Part shown: positions 48,381 to 57,861 of the stretch, piece after piece | How the letters are laid out: the number at the start of each line of letters is the position of its first letter | Position numbering within the stretch: position 1 is the stretch's first letter | NCBI RefSeq assembly: GCF_900112755.1 | Contig: NZ_FOMW01000009.1 | Coordinates: 62,001 to 126,000 of the forward strand | Reading direction: 5' to 3' | DNA from: Sulfitobacter brevis | GTDB lineage: Bacteria; Pseudomonadota; Alphaproteobacteria; Rhodobacterales; Rhodobacteraceae | DNA length: 64,000 nt | Notes under the pieces: generated by a model | Databases searched by the model: none | Seen by the model: the letters and a program-made list of their open reading frames with translations, nothing else | What the model was told of the DNA's origin: nothing | Position numbers and translations under genes: made by a program

Positions 48381-49162
48381 GTATCAATGCCGCTCAGGGT
48401 GCTGAGCGCGGCGTGGTCGGTCAGGTCGGCACGCATCGGGGTCACCGAGACGTAGCCATCAAGGTTGACGGCGGCGTCACTGCCCTCGGCGGTGCGGACC
48501 TGTTGGTCACCACCACGTATCCACAAAAACCGCCGTCCGGAAGGGGAGACATGCGGCTCGGTTGTAAATCCTGTGCCGGGGCGCAGACCTTGGGCCGCAA
48601 GCCGGATGCCCTTGACGTCAGCTGCGGGCACGGGCGGGAAATTTACGTTGTAGAACAGTCGGTAACCGTCTGTATGCGCGGGCGTATTCGCCAAAATGCG
48701 GCGTACGACGTCGGCGCCATGCGCAGCAGCCCCTTCAAACGGATCATCTAGACTGCGGTTCTCGACCCCGAAGAATTGCGACATGGCAATGGCGGGCAAG
48801 CCCTGAAGAGCTGCCTCCATCGCGCCGCCGATTGTGCCGGAATAGAGGGTGTTCTCGGCCGAATTATTGCCGCGGTTGACGCCGGAAAGCACCAGATCGG
48901 GCGGCGCGGCGGTCATCGCGTCGTGGATCGCGGCCAGCACGCAATCGGCGGGGCTGCCCTCAGCTGCAAAAACACAGTCGTCCAACTGGTTGATCATCAT
49001 AGGATGGGTGTAACTGATGCAATGACCGACGCCCGATTGCTCAAACGCAGGCGCGCAGGTCCAGACTTCGCCACCCGGCCCCGCGACATCGGTGGCAATC
49101 GCGTGCAGCACAGCCAGCCCCGGCGCGTTGATGCCATCATCATTGGTGATTAGAATACGCAT
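48377..49162 (-). CDS. surE: 5'/3'-nucleotidase SurE
   Basis: A 261-residue stationary-phase nucleotidase. It begins [20 protein letters not shown] with the metal-binding NDD, and has [20 protein letters not shown] (about residues 86-105), the phosphate site. I start at ATG 49162; the frame extends upstream without support. It overlaps the pcm start and forms a conserved pair with it, and the NlpD-like gene is next. Confidence 0.95.
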   Translation of the reverse strand: MRILITNDDGINAPGLAVLHAIATDVAGPGGEVWTCAPAFEQSGVGHCISYTHPMMINQLDDCVFAAEGSPADCVLAAIHDAMTAAPPDLVLSGVNRGNNSAENTLYSGTIGGAMEAALQGLPAIAMSQFFGVENRSLDDPFEGAAAHGADVVRRILANTPAHTDGYRLFYNVNFPPVPAADVKGIRLAAQGLRPGTGFTTEPHVSPSGRRFLWIRGGDQQVRTAEGSDAAVNLDGYVSVTPMRADLTDHAALSTLSGIDT

Positions 49163-49242
49163 GAAACCGCCCCTTTTTCGTTTGATAAGCGAGGGGGGAA
49201 GCTGGGGCAAGCGGCGGCGCGGATTTTACGCCGCCCAAATTC

Positions 49243-49878
49243 TTAGAGTTGCGCCAATACCGCAGCGGCTTGCGCGTGGATGTCCGAGAGCTTGTCGCGG
49301 TCTTCGCCCGGAAAGAACCGGGCGCGGGTCGCGGTCGGCATAGGTTCGGGTGTCACGATATGAACGCGGGGGCCGATTGTTGCGGCTTCGGTCTGCCATG
49401 AGCGTGCCAGCGCGATCTGTGCGGCTTTTGTCGCGCCGTAGCTGCCAAAAAACTTAGTGCCAGCACGCGGATCATCGAAAAACACCGCATCGCCCGATTG
49501 GCCGAGCAGCGGGGCGACATAGGTGATCAACGTGGCCGTTGCGGTAATGTTGCAGGCCACCGATTTTGCCATATCGCGGGTGTCGATATGGTCGGTTGGG
49601 GCCAGCGGTGCTGCATGGATCGCGGTGTGAAACCAGATATCAAGGCTACCCCAACGGTCATGAATACCGCGGCACATCACCGCCATTGCCTCGGGCGTGG
49701 TGATGTCCATCGGGGCGAGCGTGGCGCTGCCGCCACAGGCTTTGATGCGGTCATCAAGCTCTTCCAGCGCGCCAGTGGTGCGGCCCACAGCAATAATGTG
49801 GTGGGTGGGAGCGAGCGCTTCGGCGAGGGCTGCGCCAAGGCCGCGCGAGGCACCGGTGATCAGAGCTGTTTTTGTCAT
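49243..49878 (-). CDS. SDR family oxidoreductase
   Basis: A 211-residue short-chain dehydrogenase: ALITGASRGLGAALAEALA is the TGxxxGxG cofactor loop (residues 5-23), and SYGATKAAQIALARSWQTEA supplies YxxxK (about residue 148). The catalytic serine position appears altered (FFDDPRAG region), so activity is uncertain. I start at ATG 49878 (MTKTALITG). The substrate is unknown. It lies between surE and mscS on the same strand. Confidence 0.85.
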   Translation of the reverse strand: MTKTALITGASRGLGAALAEALAPTHHIIAVGRTTGALEELDDRIKACGGSATLAPMDITTPEAMAVMCRGIHDRWGSLDIWFHTAIHAAPLAPTDHIDTRDMAKSVACNITATATLITYVAPLLGQSGDAVFFDDPRAGTKFFGSYGATKAAQIALARSWQTEAATIGPRVHIVTPEPMPTATRARFFPGEDRDKLSDIHAQAAAVLAQL

Positions 49879-49910
49879 GGATCGGGCTTTGCACCGCGCG
49901 GGCACAGGCG

Positions 49911-50918
49911 TCAAGAGGTGGCGGGTGCCTTGGTCTCTGTCGACTTGGCTTTACTTGTGGTTTTTGCGGCGGATTTTTCAAGCGCGTCAGCAATGCGGCG
50001 CGGTTTTGGATCGTCGCCCGTGGTCGGCCAGCCTTCGCGCTGGCGGGCGCGGTCGCCGTCATGCTCATCCGTCTGGTCGTGGAAAAGCTGCACCTGCGTA
50101 GGGTAGGGCATGTCGATACCCGCGTCATCGAGTGCTTTGTAGACGGCTTGCAATACGTCGCCGCGGGTATGGATGACGGAGGCTTGGTCGGGCCTTGTCC
50201 ACCAGCGCAGCCGGATGACATTGGCAAAATCGCCAAGCTCGACCGGAATTGTTTCGGGAGCGGGATCGGACAGCACACCAGATACACCCGCGCAGGCCTC
50301 CACCATGATCCGGCGCGATTCGTTCCAATCATCGTTGCACCCGACGCCGATGTCATACTGTGAGCGGCGCTTGTCGAAGGCGGTGTTGACCACAACGCTA
50401 TCAGTGTAAATGTCGGCATTCGGGATCACCACGCGGCGCCCGTCGTAGGTTTTGATGATGGTTGCACGGGTTTCAATCCGCTCGACCGTGCCTTCGTGGC
50501 CCGAGGAGGAGACAATCTGGTCACCGACTTCAAAGGGCTGCCGCAGCAGGATCAAAATCCCCGCGAGCATGTTTTGCAGAATATCTTTGAAGGCAAAACC
50601 GATCGCGACCGAACTGACGCCTAGCCCAGCAATCAGGTCACCCGGCTTCATCGACGGGACCACGATGGTGACGGCCAGCATTGCGCCTACGATGATCAGC
50701 ATCCAGCCTGCAAGGCTCCCGCCCACGTCGCCGAGCGAGGGGCGGTCGCGATGACGCGCGGCGCGGCGCACTAAGCCAGAGACCCCGCGCGCAATCGCCA
50801 GAAAGATCAGAAAAACCACAATGGCGATGCCGATGTTCGGCAACAGTCTGAAAAATCCGTCGAGCCAAGCGTCAAGTTTATCGAAAATCAAACCTGGATT
50901 GGCGTCAACTTCTTCCAT
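49911..50918 (-). CDS. Small-conductance mechanosensitive channel, MscS family
   Basis: A 335-residue MscS protein. There are three N-terminal hydrophobic helices; the pore helix region is DLIAGLGVSSVAIGFAFKDI followed by LQNMLAGILILLRQPFEVGD (about residues 92-131), with the alternating Gly/Ala pattern. The beta-domain SSGHEGTVERIETRATIIKT follows. The C-terminal tail is Lys/Thr/Ala-rich. It releases solutes on hypo-osmotic shock. Confidence 0.93.
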   Translation of the reverse strand: MEEVDANPGLIFDKLDAWLDGFFRLLPNIGIAIVVFLIFLAIARGVSGLVRRAARHRDRPSLGDVGGSLAGWMLIIVGAMLAVTIVVPSMKPGDLIAGLGVSSVAIGFAFKDILQNMLAGILILLRQPFEVGDQIVSSSGHEGTVERIETRATIIKTYDGRRVVIPNADIYTDSVVVNTAFDKRRSQYDIGVGCNDDWNESRRIMVEACAGVSGVLSDPAPETIPVELGDFANVIRLRWWTRPDQASVIHTRGDVLQAVYKALDDAGIDMPYPTQVQLFHDQTDEHDGDRARQREGWPTTGDDPKPRRIADALEKSAAKTTSKAKSTETKAPATS

Positions 50919-50981
50919 GCGGTGCGATCCCTTTTTGCGTCAGACATTTTTTCCCAACGCACTGGGGCAGCGTTTGGTTCC

Positions 50982-51248
50982 TCAGGTGCTTGGAAGTTCC
51001 AGGATTTTTGTGCCGCGGCGCTGCGACAGCACCAATCGGGTCTCGCCAATCGCGGAAACCAGCGCCCCGTCGATCCGGTCGCCGACCCCGACCCGTGTGA
51101 CGCGCCCGTTGCTTTCGCGCACCAAAGCTCCGGGTCTATTGGAGCTGCCAAAAATCCCGATCAGCGCGGTGCGATCAAGCTGCGCCTTTTCAGTCGCCAG
51201 TTGCGCGACTCTTGCATTCGTTGTCCCGTTCTGTGTGTTCGAAGCCAT
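50982..51248 (-). CDS. Short protein with PilP-like C-terminal module
   Basis: An 88-residue protein. Residues about 32-85 (FGSSNRPGALVRESNGRVTR then VGVGDRIDGALVSAIGETRL) resemble the periplasmic module seen at the C-terminus of PilP-like pilus/secretion proteins, but there is no signal peptide or membrane segment. AAGGA lies six bases before the ATG 51248. It may be a stand-alone relative of larger Rhodobacterales proteins. Function unknown. Confidence 0.7.
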   Translation of the reverse strand: MASNTQNGTTNARVAQLATEKAQLDRTALIGIFGSSNRPGALVRESNGRVTRVGVGDRIDGALVSAIGETRLVLSQRRGTKILELPST

Positions 51249-51434
51249 GTGTTCCTTTCAGCGCAGCCCTTTCGGGGAGCAGCACCTGTGGTTTCAACTG
51301 TTGTTGCTGCACTGCAGCTAGCAGCCACCATAGGAGGCCGGAAGACGTGCAGATTTGCATCAGCCGTAGTTTGCCAGAGGATGCGCAAAAATTAGCTTAA
51401 CAGTGGCCGGAAACGTTGGGTCACGGGCAGGAGC

Positions 51435-51456
51435 GCGCTTTTCGAGCGAAAAGCGC
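51435..51456. terminator. Perfect hairpin upstream of the 88-residue gene
   Basis: GCGCTTTTC/GAAAAGCGC with a four-base loop. It lies beyond the purF terminator and could be a second stop, with the T-run inside the stem. Confidence 0.4.
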
Positions 51457-51486
51457 CAGCCGTTAACACGCTGATCGAACAAACAA

Positions 51487-51521
51487 ACAGCCGCCCCAGC
51501 GTTTAGAAGGCTGAAGCGGCT
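51487..51521 (-). terminator. Rho-independent terminator of purF
   Basis: Nested stems CAGCCGC/GCGGCTG and CAGC/GCTG, followed on the minus strand by TTTGTTTGTT. It lies 42 bases after the purF stop and has the clearest form of a terminator in this region. Confidence 0.65.
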
Positions 51522-51563
51522 GAATATGTTTAAAGTTCGATACGTAAGGAAGGGCGGCGGCGC

Positions 51564-53048
51564 TTACTCCGCTGCCGGCTTCATCTCGAAGCCCTGCGTG
51601 ACCTGATCCGATGGAATCACAGGGTATTCGCCCGAGAAGCACGCGTCACAGTATTGCGGGCACTTCTTGTTGCGGCCTTCGGCTTCGCCCACGGCGCGGT
51701 ACAAACCATCCAGCGATATAAACTTCAGGCTGTCGACCTGAAGATGCTCGCGCATCTCTTCCTCGGACATGGTCGCGGCCAGCAGCTTTTCGCGCTGCGG
51801 CGTGTCCACACCATAGAAGCAAGGCCATGCCGTCGGGGGTGAGGCAATGCGGAAGTGAACCTCGGCAGCACCGGCATCCAAAATCATCTCTTTGATCTTG
51901 CGGCTGGTGGTGCCGCGCACGACGCTGTCATCCACCAGAATAACCCGCTTGCCCTTGATCAGCGCACGGTTGACGTTGAGTTTAAGCCGCACGCCCATGT
52001 TGCGGATCTGTTCGGTCGGCTCAATAAACGTCCGGCCCATGTACTGGTTGCGGATGATGCCCATCGCGTAGGGAATGCCTGATTCCAGCGAGAAACCGAT
52101 GGCAGCAGGAGTGCCGCTGTCAGGTACCGGACAGACCAGATCGGCATCCACAGGGCTTTCTTTGGCCAGTTCGCGGCCAATCGCCTCACGGGTTTCATAG
52201 ACAGAGCGGCCGCCGAGAATACTGTCGGGACGGCTAAAATAGACGTGTTCGAAGATGCAAAAACGCGACGGCTGGGCACGGAACGGAAAGTGCGAGGCAA
52301 CGCCATCGGCAGTAATGACCACCATTTCGCCAGGCTTGATCTCGCGTACAAATTCCGCACCGATAATATCAAGCGCGCAGGTTTCGGAGCTGAGCGCCCA
52401 ACCATCGCCAATTTTGCCGAGCACCAGCGGACGCACACCCAGCGGGTCGCGTACACCGATAAGCTTGGTGCGTGTCATGGCGACGATTGAAAACGCACCC
52501 TCGACACGGCGCAGCGCGTCTTCCATCCGTTCGGGGATGTTCTGCTGCAACGAGCGGGCCATCAGGTGGATGATGCATTCGCTGTCGCTGGAGCTTTGAA
52601 AGATCGAGCCGCGCTCGATCAACTCGCGGCGCAGGGCAACGGCATTGGTGATATTGCCGTTATGCGCAATTGCGGCGCCACCCATAGCAAACTCGCCAAA
52701 GAACGGCTGCACATCGCGGATCGCGGTCTGGCCTTTGGCACCCGAGGTGGAATAGCGGACATGGCCGATGGCCAATTCGCCGGGCAGGGTCTCCATCACC
52801 GACTGTGAGGTGAAGTTATCGCGGACATAGCCGAAGCGGCGGGCAGACTGGAAACCGGCGGCGGGGTCGTAGCTGACGATGCCGCCTGCTTCCTGACCGC
52901 GGTGCTGCAAAGCGTGCAGGCCAAGGGCGACAAAGTTGGAGGCATCGGCCACGCCGACAACGCCAAAGACACCGCATTCTTCCTTCAATTTGTCCTCGCT
53001 GCCTGCATCCCGCAGATAGGACGTATCAAACGGATTGGCGGGTGGCAT
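51564..53048 (-). CDS. purF: Amidophosphoribosyltransferase
   Basis: A 494-residue enzyme for the first committed step of purine synthesis. A 24-residue propeptide precedes the catalytic cysteine of the glutaminase domain (EECGVFGVVG), and the PRPP site VILVDDSVVRGTTSRKI is near residue 365. Cysteines in RFCIFEHVYF, PCFYGVD and YCDACFSGEYP match the [4Fe-4S] ligand set of the Bacillus-type enzyme, so an oxygen-sensitive cluster is likely. ATG 53048 gives this layout. cvpA lies upstream, the classic pairing. Confidence 0.96.
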   Translation of the reverse strand: MPPANPFDTSYLRDAGSEDKLKEECGVFGVVGVADASNFVALGLHALQHRGQEAGGIVSYDPAAGFQSARRFGYVRDNFTSQSVMETLPGELAIGHVRYSTSGAKGQTAIRDVQPFFGEFAMGGAAIAHNGNITNAVALRRELIERGSIFQSSSDSECIIHLMARSLQQNIPERMEDALRRVEGAFSIVAMTRTKLIGVRDPLGVRPLVLGKIGDGWALSSETCALDIIGAEFVREIKPGEMVVITADGVASHFPFRAQPSRFCIFEHVYFSRPDSILGGRSVYETREAIGRELAKESPVDADLVCPVPDSGTPAAIGFSLESGIPYAMGIIRNQYMGRTFIEPTEQIRNMGVRLKLNVNRALIKGKRVILVDDSVVRGTTSRKIKEMILDAGAAEVHFRIASPPTAWPCFYGVDTPQREKLLAATMSEEEMREHLQVDSLKFISLDGLYRAVGEAEGRNKKCPQYCDACFSGEYPVIPSDQVTQGFEMKPAAE

Positions 53049-53201
53049 GATCTTGGTGGGGACATCGGGGACGTTTTTGGGCACTGTGGACAGCTCCGAT
53101 CCGGCAACGTTAGATGGTGATATAGGCGGTCGCGGCACGGGTGTCACCCCGTACCGGCGCTATTGCAACGGATTTGTGATGGGCAAATCCGCAGAGGTCG
53201 A

Positions 53202-53756
53202 TCACTCGGCGCAGCTGCCCACGAGAGCTTCATAGCGGGTGGTCACCCAGCCAAGGGCATCCTCGGGGTTCTGCTCTTCGATCCGGTCGGTAAAGCGCCC
53301 AAACACAGCGGCAGAGCGACTTTCGTCAACGACGGTGATCTCTTGGCCGGTGATCACGGTTTTATAAACAAAGAAAGCGATGGCGACCAAGAGGATGCCG
53401 CGCGCCACTCCAAAGATGAAACCAAGACCCTGATCGACACCGCCCAGAACCGAACGTTGAACCAGTGACGAAAACAGCGGCGTGAACAGCGAGATCACGA
53501 TAAGGGCTGCGGCAAAGACCAGCGCAAAGGCGCCGATGATCGACAACTCACAGCTATCGGCGAGGAATTCGCCGACGACGGGAAGCTCGCGGACCAGCGG
53601 CTCTACCTGCGGGGCGAAGAGAAAGGCAAGTATCGCCGCAGCGATCCAGCCGACAATCGCCATCAATTCACGTACCAGCCCGCGCCCGTAGGCCAGCAGA
53701 GCAGAGAGCACGATAACCAGTGCGACAACCCCGTCGATGATCGTAAAACCGTCCAT
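53202..53756 (-). CDS. cvpA: CvpA family membrane protein
   Basis: A 184-residue protein with four hydrophobic helices; the start MDGFTIIDGVVALVIVLSAL and GYGRGLVRELMAIVGWIAAA pattern (here AYGRGLVRELMAIVGWIAAA, about residues 22-41) is the family signature. CvpA is linked to colicin V production in E. coli and is commonly next to purF. It lies 153 bases upstream of purF and follows radA on the same strand. Its role is unclear; envelope homeostasis has been suggested for the family. Confidence 0.93.
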   Translation of the reverse strand: MDGFTIIDGVVALVIVLSALLAYGRGLVRELMAIVGWIAAAILAFLFAPQVEPLVRELPVVGEFLADSCELSIIGAFALVFAAALIVISLFTPLFSSLVQRSVLGGVDQGLGFIFGVARGILLVAIAFFVYKTVITGQEITVVDESRSAAVFGRFTDRIEEQNPEDALGWVTTRYEALVGSCAE

Positions 53757-53781
53757 GCGTCTTGCCTTTTACTGGGGGCGC

Positions 53782-55149
53782 TTAGCCGGCCCCAAAAATT
53801 TCGCCTACGAAGTTGGTCAGATCGCCCATCGTATTCAGCGTGATTCCAGAAACGCCCACAGGTTTCCCTCCGGACGGAGCAATCGCGCTGGTAAAACCAA
53901 GTTTCTGCGCCTCTTTCAACCTGTTTTCGGTCTGGGACGCCGGACGCAAGCCCCCAGACAGGCTGATTTCGCCGAAAACCACGGTTTCGGGCGGAAGTGC
54001 CACATCTTCGCGCGCACTAAGCAACGCCGCCGCAACCGCCAGATCGGCGGCAGGTTCGGTGATCTTCATGCCGCCAGCGACATTGAGGTAAACATCAAGC
54101 CCAGCAAACGGAATGCCGCAGCGTGCCTCCAGCACCGCAAGAATCATCGCCAGCCGCCCGCTGTCCCAGCCAACAACCGCACGGCGTGCCTGCGAATGGG
54201 GTGAGGGGGCAACCAGAGCCTGAAGCTCGACCAGGAGGGGGCGGGTTCCTTCGATGCCTGCAAAGACCACAGATCCTGCCGCAGGCCCGCCGCGTTCGCT
54301 GAGGAACAGGGCAGAGGGATTGGTGACTTCGGCAAGGCCCGCACCGGTCATCTCGAATACGCCGATCTCGTCGGCGGGGCCGAAGCGGTTCTTAACACTG
54401 CGCAGAATGCGAAACTGGTGGCCGCGTTCGCCTTCAAAATAAAGCACTGTGTCGACCATGTGTTCGACAACGCGCGGGCCCGCGATCTGGCCTTCCTTGG
54501 TGACGTGGCCGACCAGTACGACAGAAACGCCGCGCCGCTTGGCAAAGCTGGTCAACTCATGGGCCGCCGCACGGACCTGCGAGACAGAGCCCGGCGCGCT
54601 TTCAACGTTATCCGCCCACATGGTCTGGATCGAATCGATAATCGCCAGATCAGGGCGCTCGGTCTCCAGCATGGTGAGGATATTGCGCAGATTTGTTTCG
54701 GCGGCGAGCTTCACTGGCGCATCGGCCAAGCCTAGACGTTGCGCGCGCATGCGGACCTGTGCGCTGGCTTCCTCGCCGCTGACGTAGATGGTTTTCAAAC
54801 CCTTGCGGGCGAAATGCGCCGCGCCTTGCAACAGCAAAGTGGATTTGCCGATACCCGGATCGCCGCCGACCAAGATCGCCGAAGCTGGCACCAAACCGCC
54901 GCCCAATACCCGATCAAGCTCGCCGATGCCCGACAGGCTGCGTGGGGGCGGTGATTCTTCGGTAGATAGGTCAGTGAGCGCCACAGTCGCCCCGCGTTTC
55001 GCACCGAGCGATTTGCTTGGCGGACCGGCGGAGATTCCTTTGTCTTCGGAAATGGTGTTCCATTCGCCGCAGGCATCACAGCGCCCCGACCATTTGTTGA
55101 AGCTGGCAGCGCAGGCGGTGCAGCTGAAATTCTTGACGGGTTTAGCCAT
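53782..55149 (-). CDS. radA: DNA repair protein RadA
   Basis: A 455-residue RecA-like protein. The N-terminal zinc finger is CTACAASFNKWSGRCDACGE (residues 10-29). Walker A is GGDPGIGKSTLLLQGA (about residue 93), the KNRFG motif typical of RadA is in SVKNRFGPADEIGVFEM, and the Lon-like C-terminal domain follows. It promotes branch migration in recombinational repair. It ends 25 bases before the cvpA start. Confidence 0.96.
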   Translation of the reverse strand: MAKPVKNFSCTACAASFNKWSGRCDACGEWNTISEDKGISAGPPSKSLGAKRGATVALTDLSTEESPPPRSLSGIGELDRVLGGGLVPASAILVGGDPGIGKSTLLLQGAAHFARKGLKTIYVSGEEASAQVRMRAQRLGLADAPVKLAAETNLRNILTMLETERPDLAIIDSIQTMWADNVESAPGSVSQVRAAAHELTSFAKRRGVSVVLVGHVTKEGQIAGPRVVEHMVDTVLYFEGERGHQFRILRSVKNRFGPADEIGVFEMTGAGLAEVTNPSALFLSERGGPAAGSVVFAGIEGTRPLLVELQALVAPSPHSQARRAVVGWDSGRLAMILAVLEARCGIPFAGLDVYLNVAGGMKITEPAADLAVAAALLSAREDVALPPETVVFGEISLSGGLRPASQTENRLKEAQKLGFTSAIAPSGGKPVGVSGITLNTMGDLTNFVGEIFGAG

Positions 55150-55188
55150 GGCGCCTTTTGTCTGACCGTGGGCGGCGCGTCAAAGGAA

Positions 55189-55210
55189 AATCACCCGCGA
55201 ACGGGTGATT
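55189..55210 (-). terminator. Rho-independent terminator of the coiled-coil membrane protein gene
   Basis: A perfect nine-base stem AATCACCCG/CGGGTGATT with a four-base loop, followed on the minus strand by TTCCTTTG after the stem's terminal TTs. It lies 71 bases past the stop of the 55282 gene and ahead of radA. Confidence 0.6.
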
Positions 55211-55281
55211 GTATTGGCGGGGTTGGGGGACCCGATGCAGTTTGCCGTGCGGGGGGGAGCCGCGTTGCGGGCGTGCCGGAG

Positions 55282-56121
55282 TTACTCGGCAGCCTTTGGT
55301 GGCATCTCGACGACAGTATTGTCCAACGCAGAGGGGTTGGTGCGCACCACGGTTTCAAGGCCAAGCTCGGGCATGATCTCGCGCATTTCTTCGCGCAGAC
55401 GGTCAAGCTGGGCGGCGGCTACACTCTCTTCAAGCTCGATCTCGTGGACCCAATGCTTAAGGTCGTTGGAGATTCCTTTTGCCTGATCAAGGCGCGAGTT
55501 GAAAAGCTCAAGCTCTTGCTGGCGCTGCTTGAGGAAGTCACGGGCGCGCTTGATCTTGTCGTCGGAGTAGACGGTCGCAAGCTCGCGACTGATGTGGCTC
55601 ATCTGTGCCGCAACTTCAAGCAACGAAGGCTCGAGCGTGCTGAGATCAGGATGATCGCGCAGATAGGCCAAACGCTCCCGCACCGCATCAAACTCGGAGC
55701 TAAGCTGGAAGGTTTGAGCACGGTCTTGAGCGTGAACCGCAGCGTAGGCCCGCGACACGTCGTTCATCCCGATGGAGAAAGACCGGTGCGAGTTTTCCAG
55801 CTGCATAACGCGGCTGTTAGATGGCAGGAAGAAGCAAATTCCGATGGCCAGAACGGTCAACCCGATCTGGGCGTACATGCCAGCGTTCTCGACAGGCGCA
55901 CCCTGATATTGAACATCAAGGCTGATCCACGACCACAGGCCAAAAGTGGCCATTAGCGTGGCTCCCAGCATCGCGAGCGCGGCAATGGCAAATGTCGCCA
56001 AAGCGAGACGCTGGAAGATGAATTGGATGAGGTAGGTGAATGATCGGATCTGGGTCACGGCTATTTCCCCCCGGGGCAAAGCGTTATCGGCAAGTTTATG
56101 CCGACCAACGGCGATTTCCAT
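55282..56121 (-). CDS. Two-helix membrane protein with long coiled coil
   Basis: A 279-residue protein, or 258 from the alternative GTG 56058 (VTQIRSF), which has a purine-rich stretch upstream. Two transmembrane segments (about residues 39-68 and 83-102) are followed by a helical region (about 120-250) with heptad-like runs, such as KRARDFLKQRQQELELFNSR and DQAKGISNDLKHWVHEIELE. Related proteins are sometimes labelled DNA repair protein in this order; I see no basis for that. It probably sits in the inner membrane with a cytoplasmic coiled coil. Confidence 0.72.
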   Translation of the reverse strand: MEIAVGRHKLADNALPRGEIAVTQIRSFTYLIQFIFQRLALATFAIAALAMLGATLMATFGLWSWISLDVQYQGAPVENAGMYAQIGLTVLAIGICFFLPSNSRVMQLENSHRSFSIGMNDVSRAYAAVHAQDRAQTFQLSSEFDAVRERLAYLRDHPDLSTLEPSLLEVAAQMSHISRELATVYSDDKIKRARDFLKQRQQELELFNSRLDQAKGISNDLKHWVHEIELEESVAAAQLDRLREEMREIMPELGLETVVRTNPSALDNTVVEMPPKAAE

Positions 56122-56122
56122 G

Positions 56123-56155
56123 GTAAAGTTCCGCTCATTCGACGAAAAACTTTAC
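56123..56155 (-). repeat. Inverted repeat directly upstream of the coiled-coil gene
   Basis: GTAAAGTT and AACTTTAC pair perfectly over 17 bases of spacer, ending one base before the ATG at 56121. It is surrounded by AT-rich sequence, unlike the neighbours. It could be an operator. Confidence 0.4.
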
Positions 56156-56212
56156 TTCGCTGTTTTTATCACAACTGAAATTGCTGTTTGTTGCTCAAAG
56201 CGAGACAATCGT

Positions 56213-56659
56213 TCAATTTGTGTCAGTTTGTTTCGTTGCCCAACTTATGCCCAACGAGGCAAGGACACAGGCTGTGAATAGATAAAGCCCACAGCCGACT
56301 TCGATGCGCCCGAATCCTGTGCCTTTGATAAGGACAATATAGAGCGCCAGCAGAAAGACTTCGGCCATCGCCAGCTTTCCGAGCAGGCGCAGCACTGGCA
56401 AGGCATGCAGGCTCAGAATTTCGAAATGCATAAGCGCGAGCGTCACGGTTTTGCCGTAGGGCGCTACCACCGCGAAAAGGGTGACGAGTGCAGCCAGAAA
56501 CACATCCGTCCGCCACAGCGCCTGTAAGCCGGTCAGGACCGAGATCTCGTTCAGCGCAAAGAGCGGCAGCATGCCAGCGCGCATCAGTGGTGCAGCCCAC
56601 GAAACCGGAAATAAAATCAACAAGGCAAGGTTCAGCAGCGTGAGCAGCCCGGTCCTCAT
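56213..56659 (-). CDS. PqiA-like membrane protein
   Basis: A 148-residue protein with four helices and the PqiA-type segments [20 protein letters not shown] (about residues 40-59) and [20 protein letters not shown]. It is about one half of the two-domain E. coli PqiA. It may work with lipid-transfer MCE systems, but no mce gene is near. Its start overlaps the alr stop (ATGA). Confidence 0.85.
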   Translation of the reverse strand: MRTGLLTLLNLALLILFPVSWAAPLMRAGMLPLFALNEISVLTGLQALWRTDVFLAALVTLFAVVAPYGKTVTLALMHFEILSLHALPVLRLLGKLAMAEVFLLALYIVLIKGTGFGRIEVGCGLYLFTACVLASLGISWATKQTDTN

Positions 56660-57690
56660 CCAACATAGGCGCGGCTGTACCGCGACCCGAGAGATGTGAG
56701 AATCTCATAGCCGATGGTCTCGGCAAAATCTGCCACCGTGTCGACAGATTGGTGCGGGCCGATGAGTTGCAGGTATTCGGGGGTGCCATCGTGGCCGGTG
56801 ACGTCAACCGTAATCAGATCCATTGATACCCGTCCAACAGCGGATACGTGGCGCCCGTCCAGCGTAAAGCGCGCATTTGGTCCGATCGCGCGGGGCAACC
56901 CGTCGGCATAACCTGCCGCGACGGTCGCGATGCGCATGTCCTCAGTGGCAACAAATGCATTGCCATAGCCCACGCTTTCGCCCGCCCAGACTTCGCGCAC
57001 CTGAATGACCGGCACGTCCAGCGTGACAACCGGCAGGGCTTCGGTGAATGGTAGCCCGCCATACAGGCCAATGCCGGGGCGGGTCAGATCGAAGTGGTAA
57101 TCTCTGCCCAGAAAAATGCCGCCCGTCGCACTCAGCGACAAAGGCGCATCGATACCATCCGTCATCTCGTAAAACGCCTGCAATTGCGCAGGGTTCATCG
57201 GGTGGGCAGGTTCATCGGCGCAGGCCAGATGCGACATGATCAGCGCGGGCCGTTGCGCCAATGCGATATCGCGCAGCGCCGACCATTCCGCCGGCTCCAT
57301 CCCCAGACGGTTCATGCCGGTGTCGAGCTGCAGGCCAAAGGGATGACCGGGCAAGGATTCGACGTGGCGCAGCATCTGGTCGACCGAGTTCAACATCGGG
57401 GTCAGCTTGGCACCCCCGATCATCCCGGCATCTCCCGCCATATGGCCGGAGAAAATGTTGATGGTGGGGCCGGGCCCTAGGATATCGCGTAGGGCAGCAC
57501 CTTCTTCGGCGCAGGCGACAAAGAACTGCCGTGCACCCGCAGACGCCAAAGCCGGCGCCACACGCGCGATGCCCAGCCCGTAGGCATCAGCCTTGACCAC
57601 AGCGGCGGTCTCGACTTGGGTCATTGCGTTCAAAGCCTGCCAGTTGGCGACGATTGCGGACAGATCGATTGTCAATTTGGATGTTGTCAT
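56656..57690 (-). CDS. alr: Alanine racemase
   Basis: A 344-residue PLP enzyme making D-alanine for peptidoglycan. The PLP lysine is in [10 protein letters not shown] (about residues 32-41), and the second catalytic tyrosine lies in [20 protein letters not shown], with [12 protein letters not shown] next. ATG 57690 ([10 protein letters not shown]) gives family length; the upstream frame has no support. pqiA-like follows. Confidence 0.95.
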   Translation of the reverse strand: MTTSKLTIDLSAIVANWQALNAMTQVETAAVVKADAYGLGIARVAPALASAGARQFFVACAEEGAALRDILGPGPTINIFSGHMAGDAGMIGGAKLTPMLNSVDQMLRHVESLPGHPFGLQLDTGMNRLGMEPAEWSALRDIALAQRPALIMSHLACADEPAHPMNPAQLQAFYEMTDGIDAPLSLSATGGIFLGRDYHFDLTRPGIGLYGGLPFTEALPVVTLDVPVIQVREVWAGESVGYGNAFVATEDMRIATVAAGYADGLPRAIGPNARFTLDGRHVSAVGRVSMDLITVDVTGHDGTPEYLQLIGPHQSVDTVADFAETIGYEILTSLGSRYSRAYVG

Positions 57691-57861
57691 GCTGCGGGTT
57701 CTGACAGGATGCGCAGCCACGTCAAGGCCACCCAAACCACACACGCTGAAGAATCTGACGTTGCGGCAGAGACGGTGTAGAGCCAACGAAATCCTTGTTT
57801 GAAAAACCTGTCCGGTTACTCTGGCGGCAAGTGCATTGATTTTTTCAGCAAAGGTTTGTTT

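Larger units (their letters stand above)
51249..51563. other. Intergenic region of 315 bases before purF stop
   Basis: No credible gene. It holds the upstream region of the 88-residue gene, a perfect nine-base hairpin at 51435-51456 and the purF terminator at 51487-51521. The 51300-51420 part contains no feature I can name. Confidence 0.6.
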
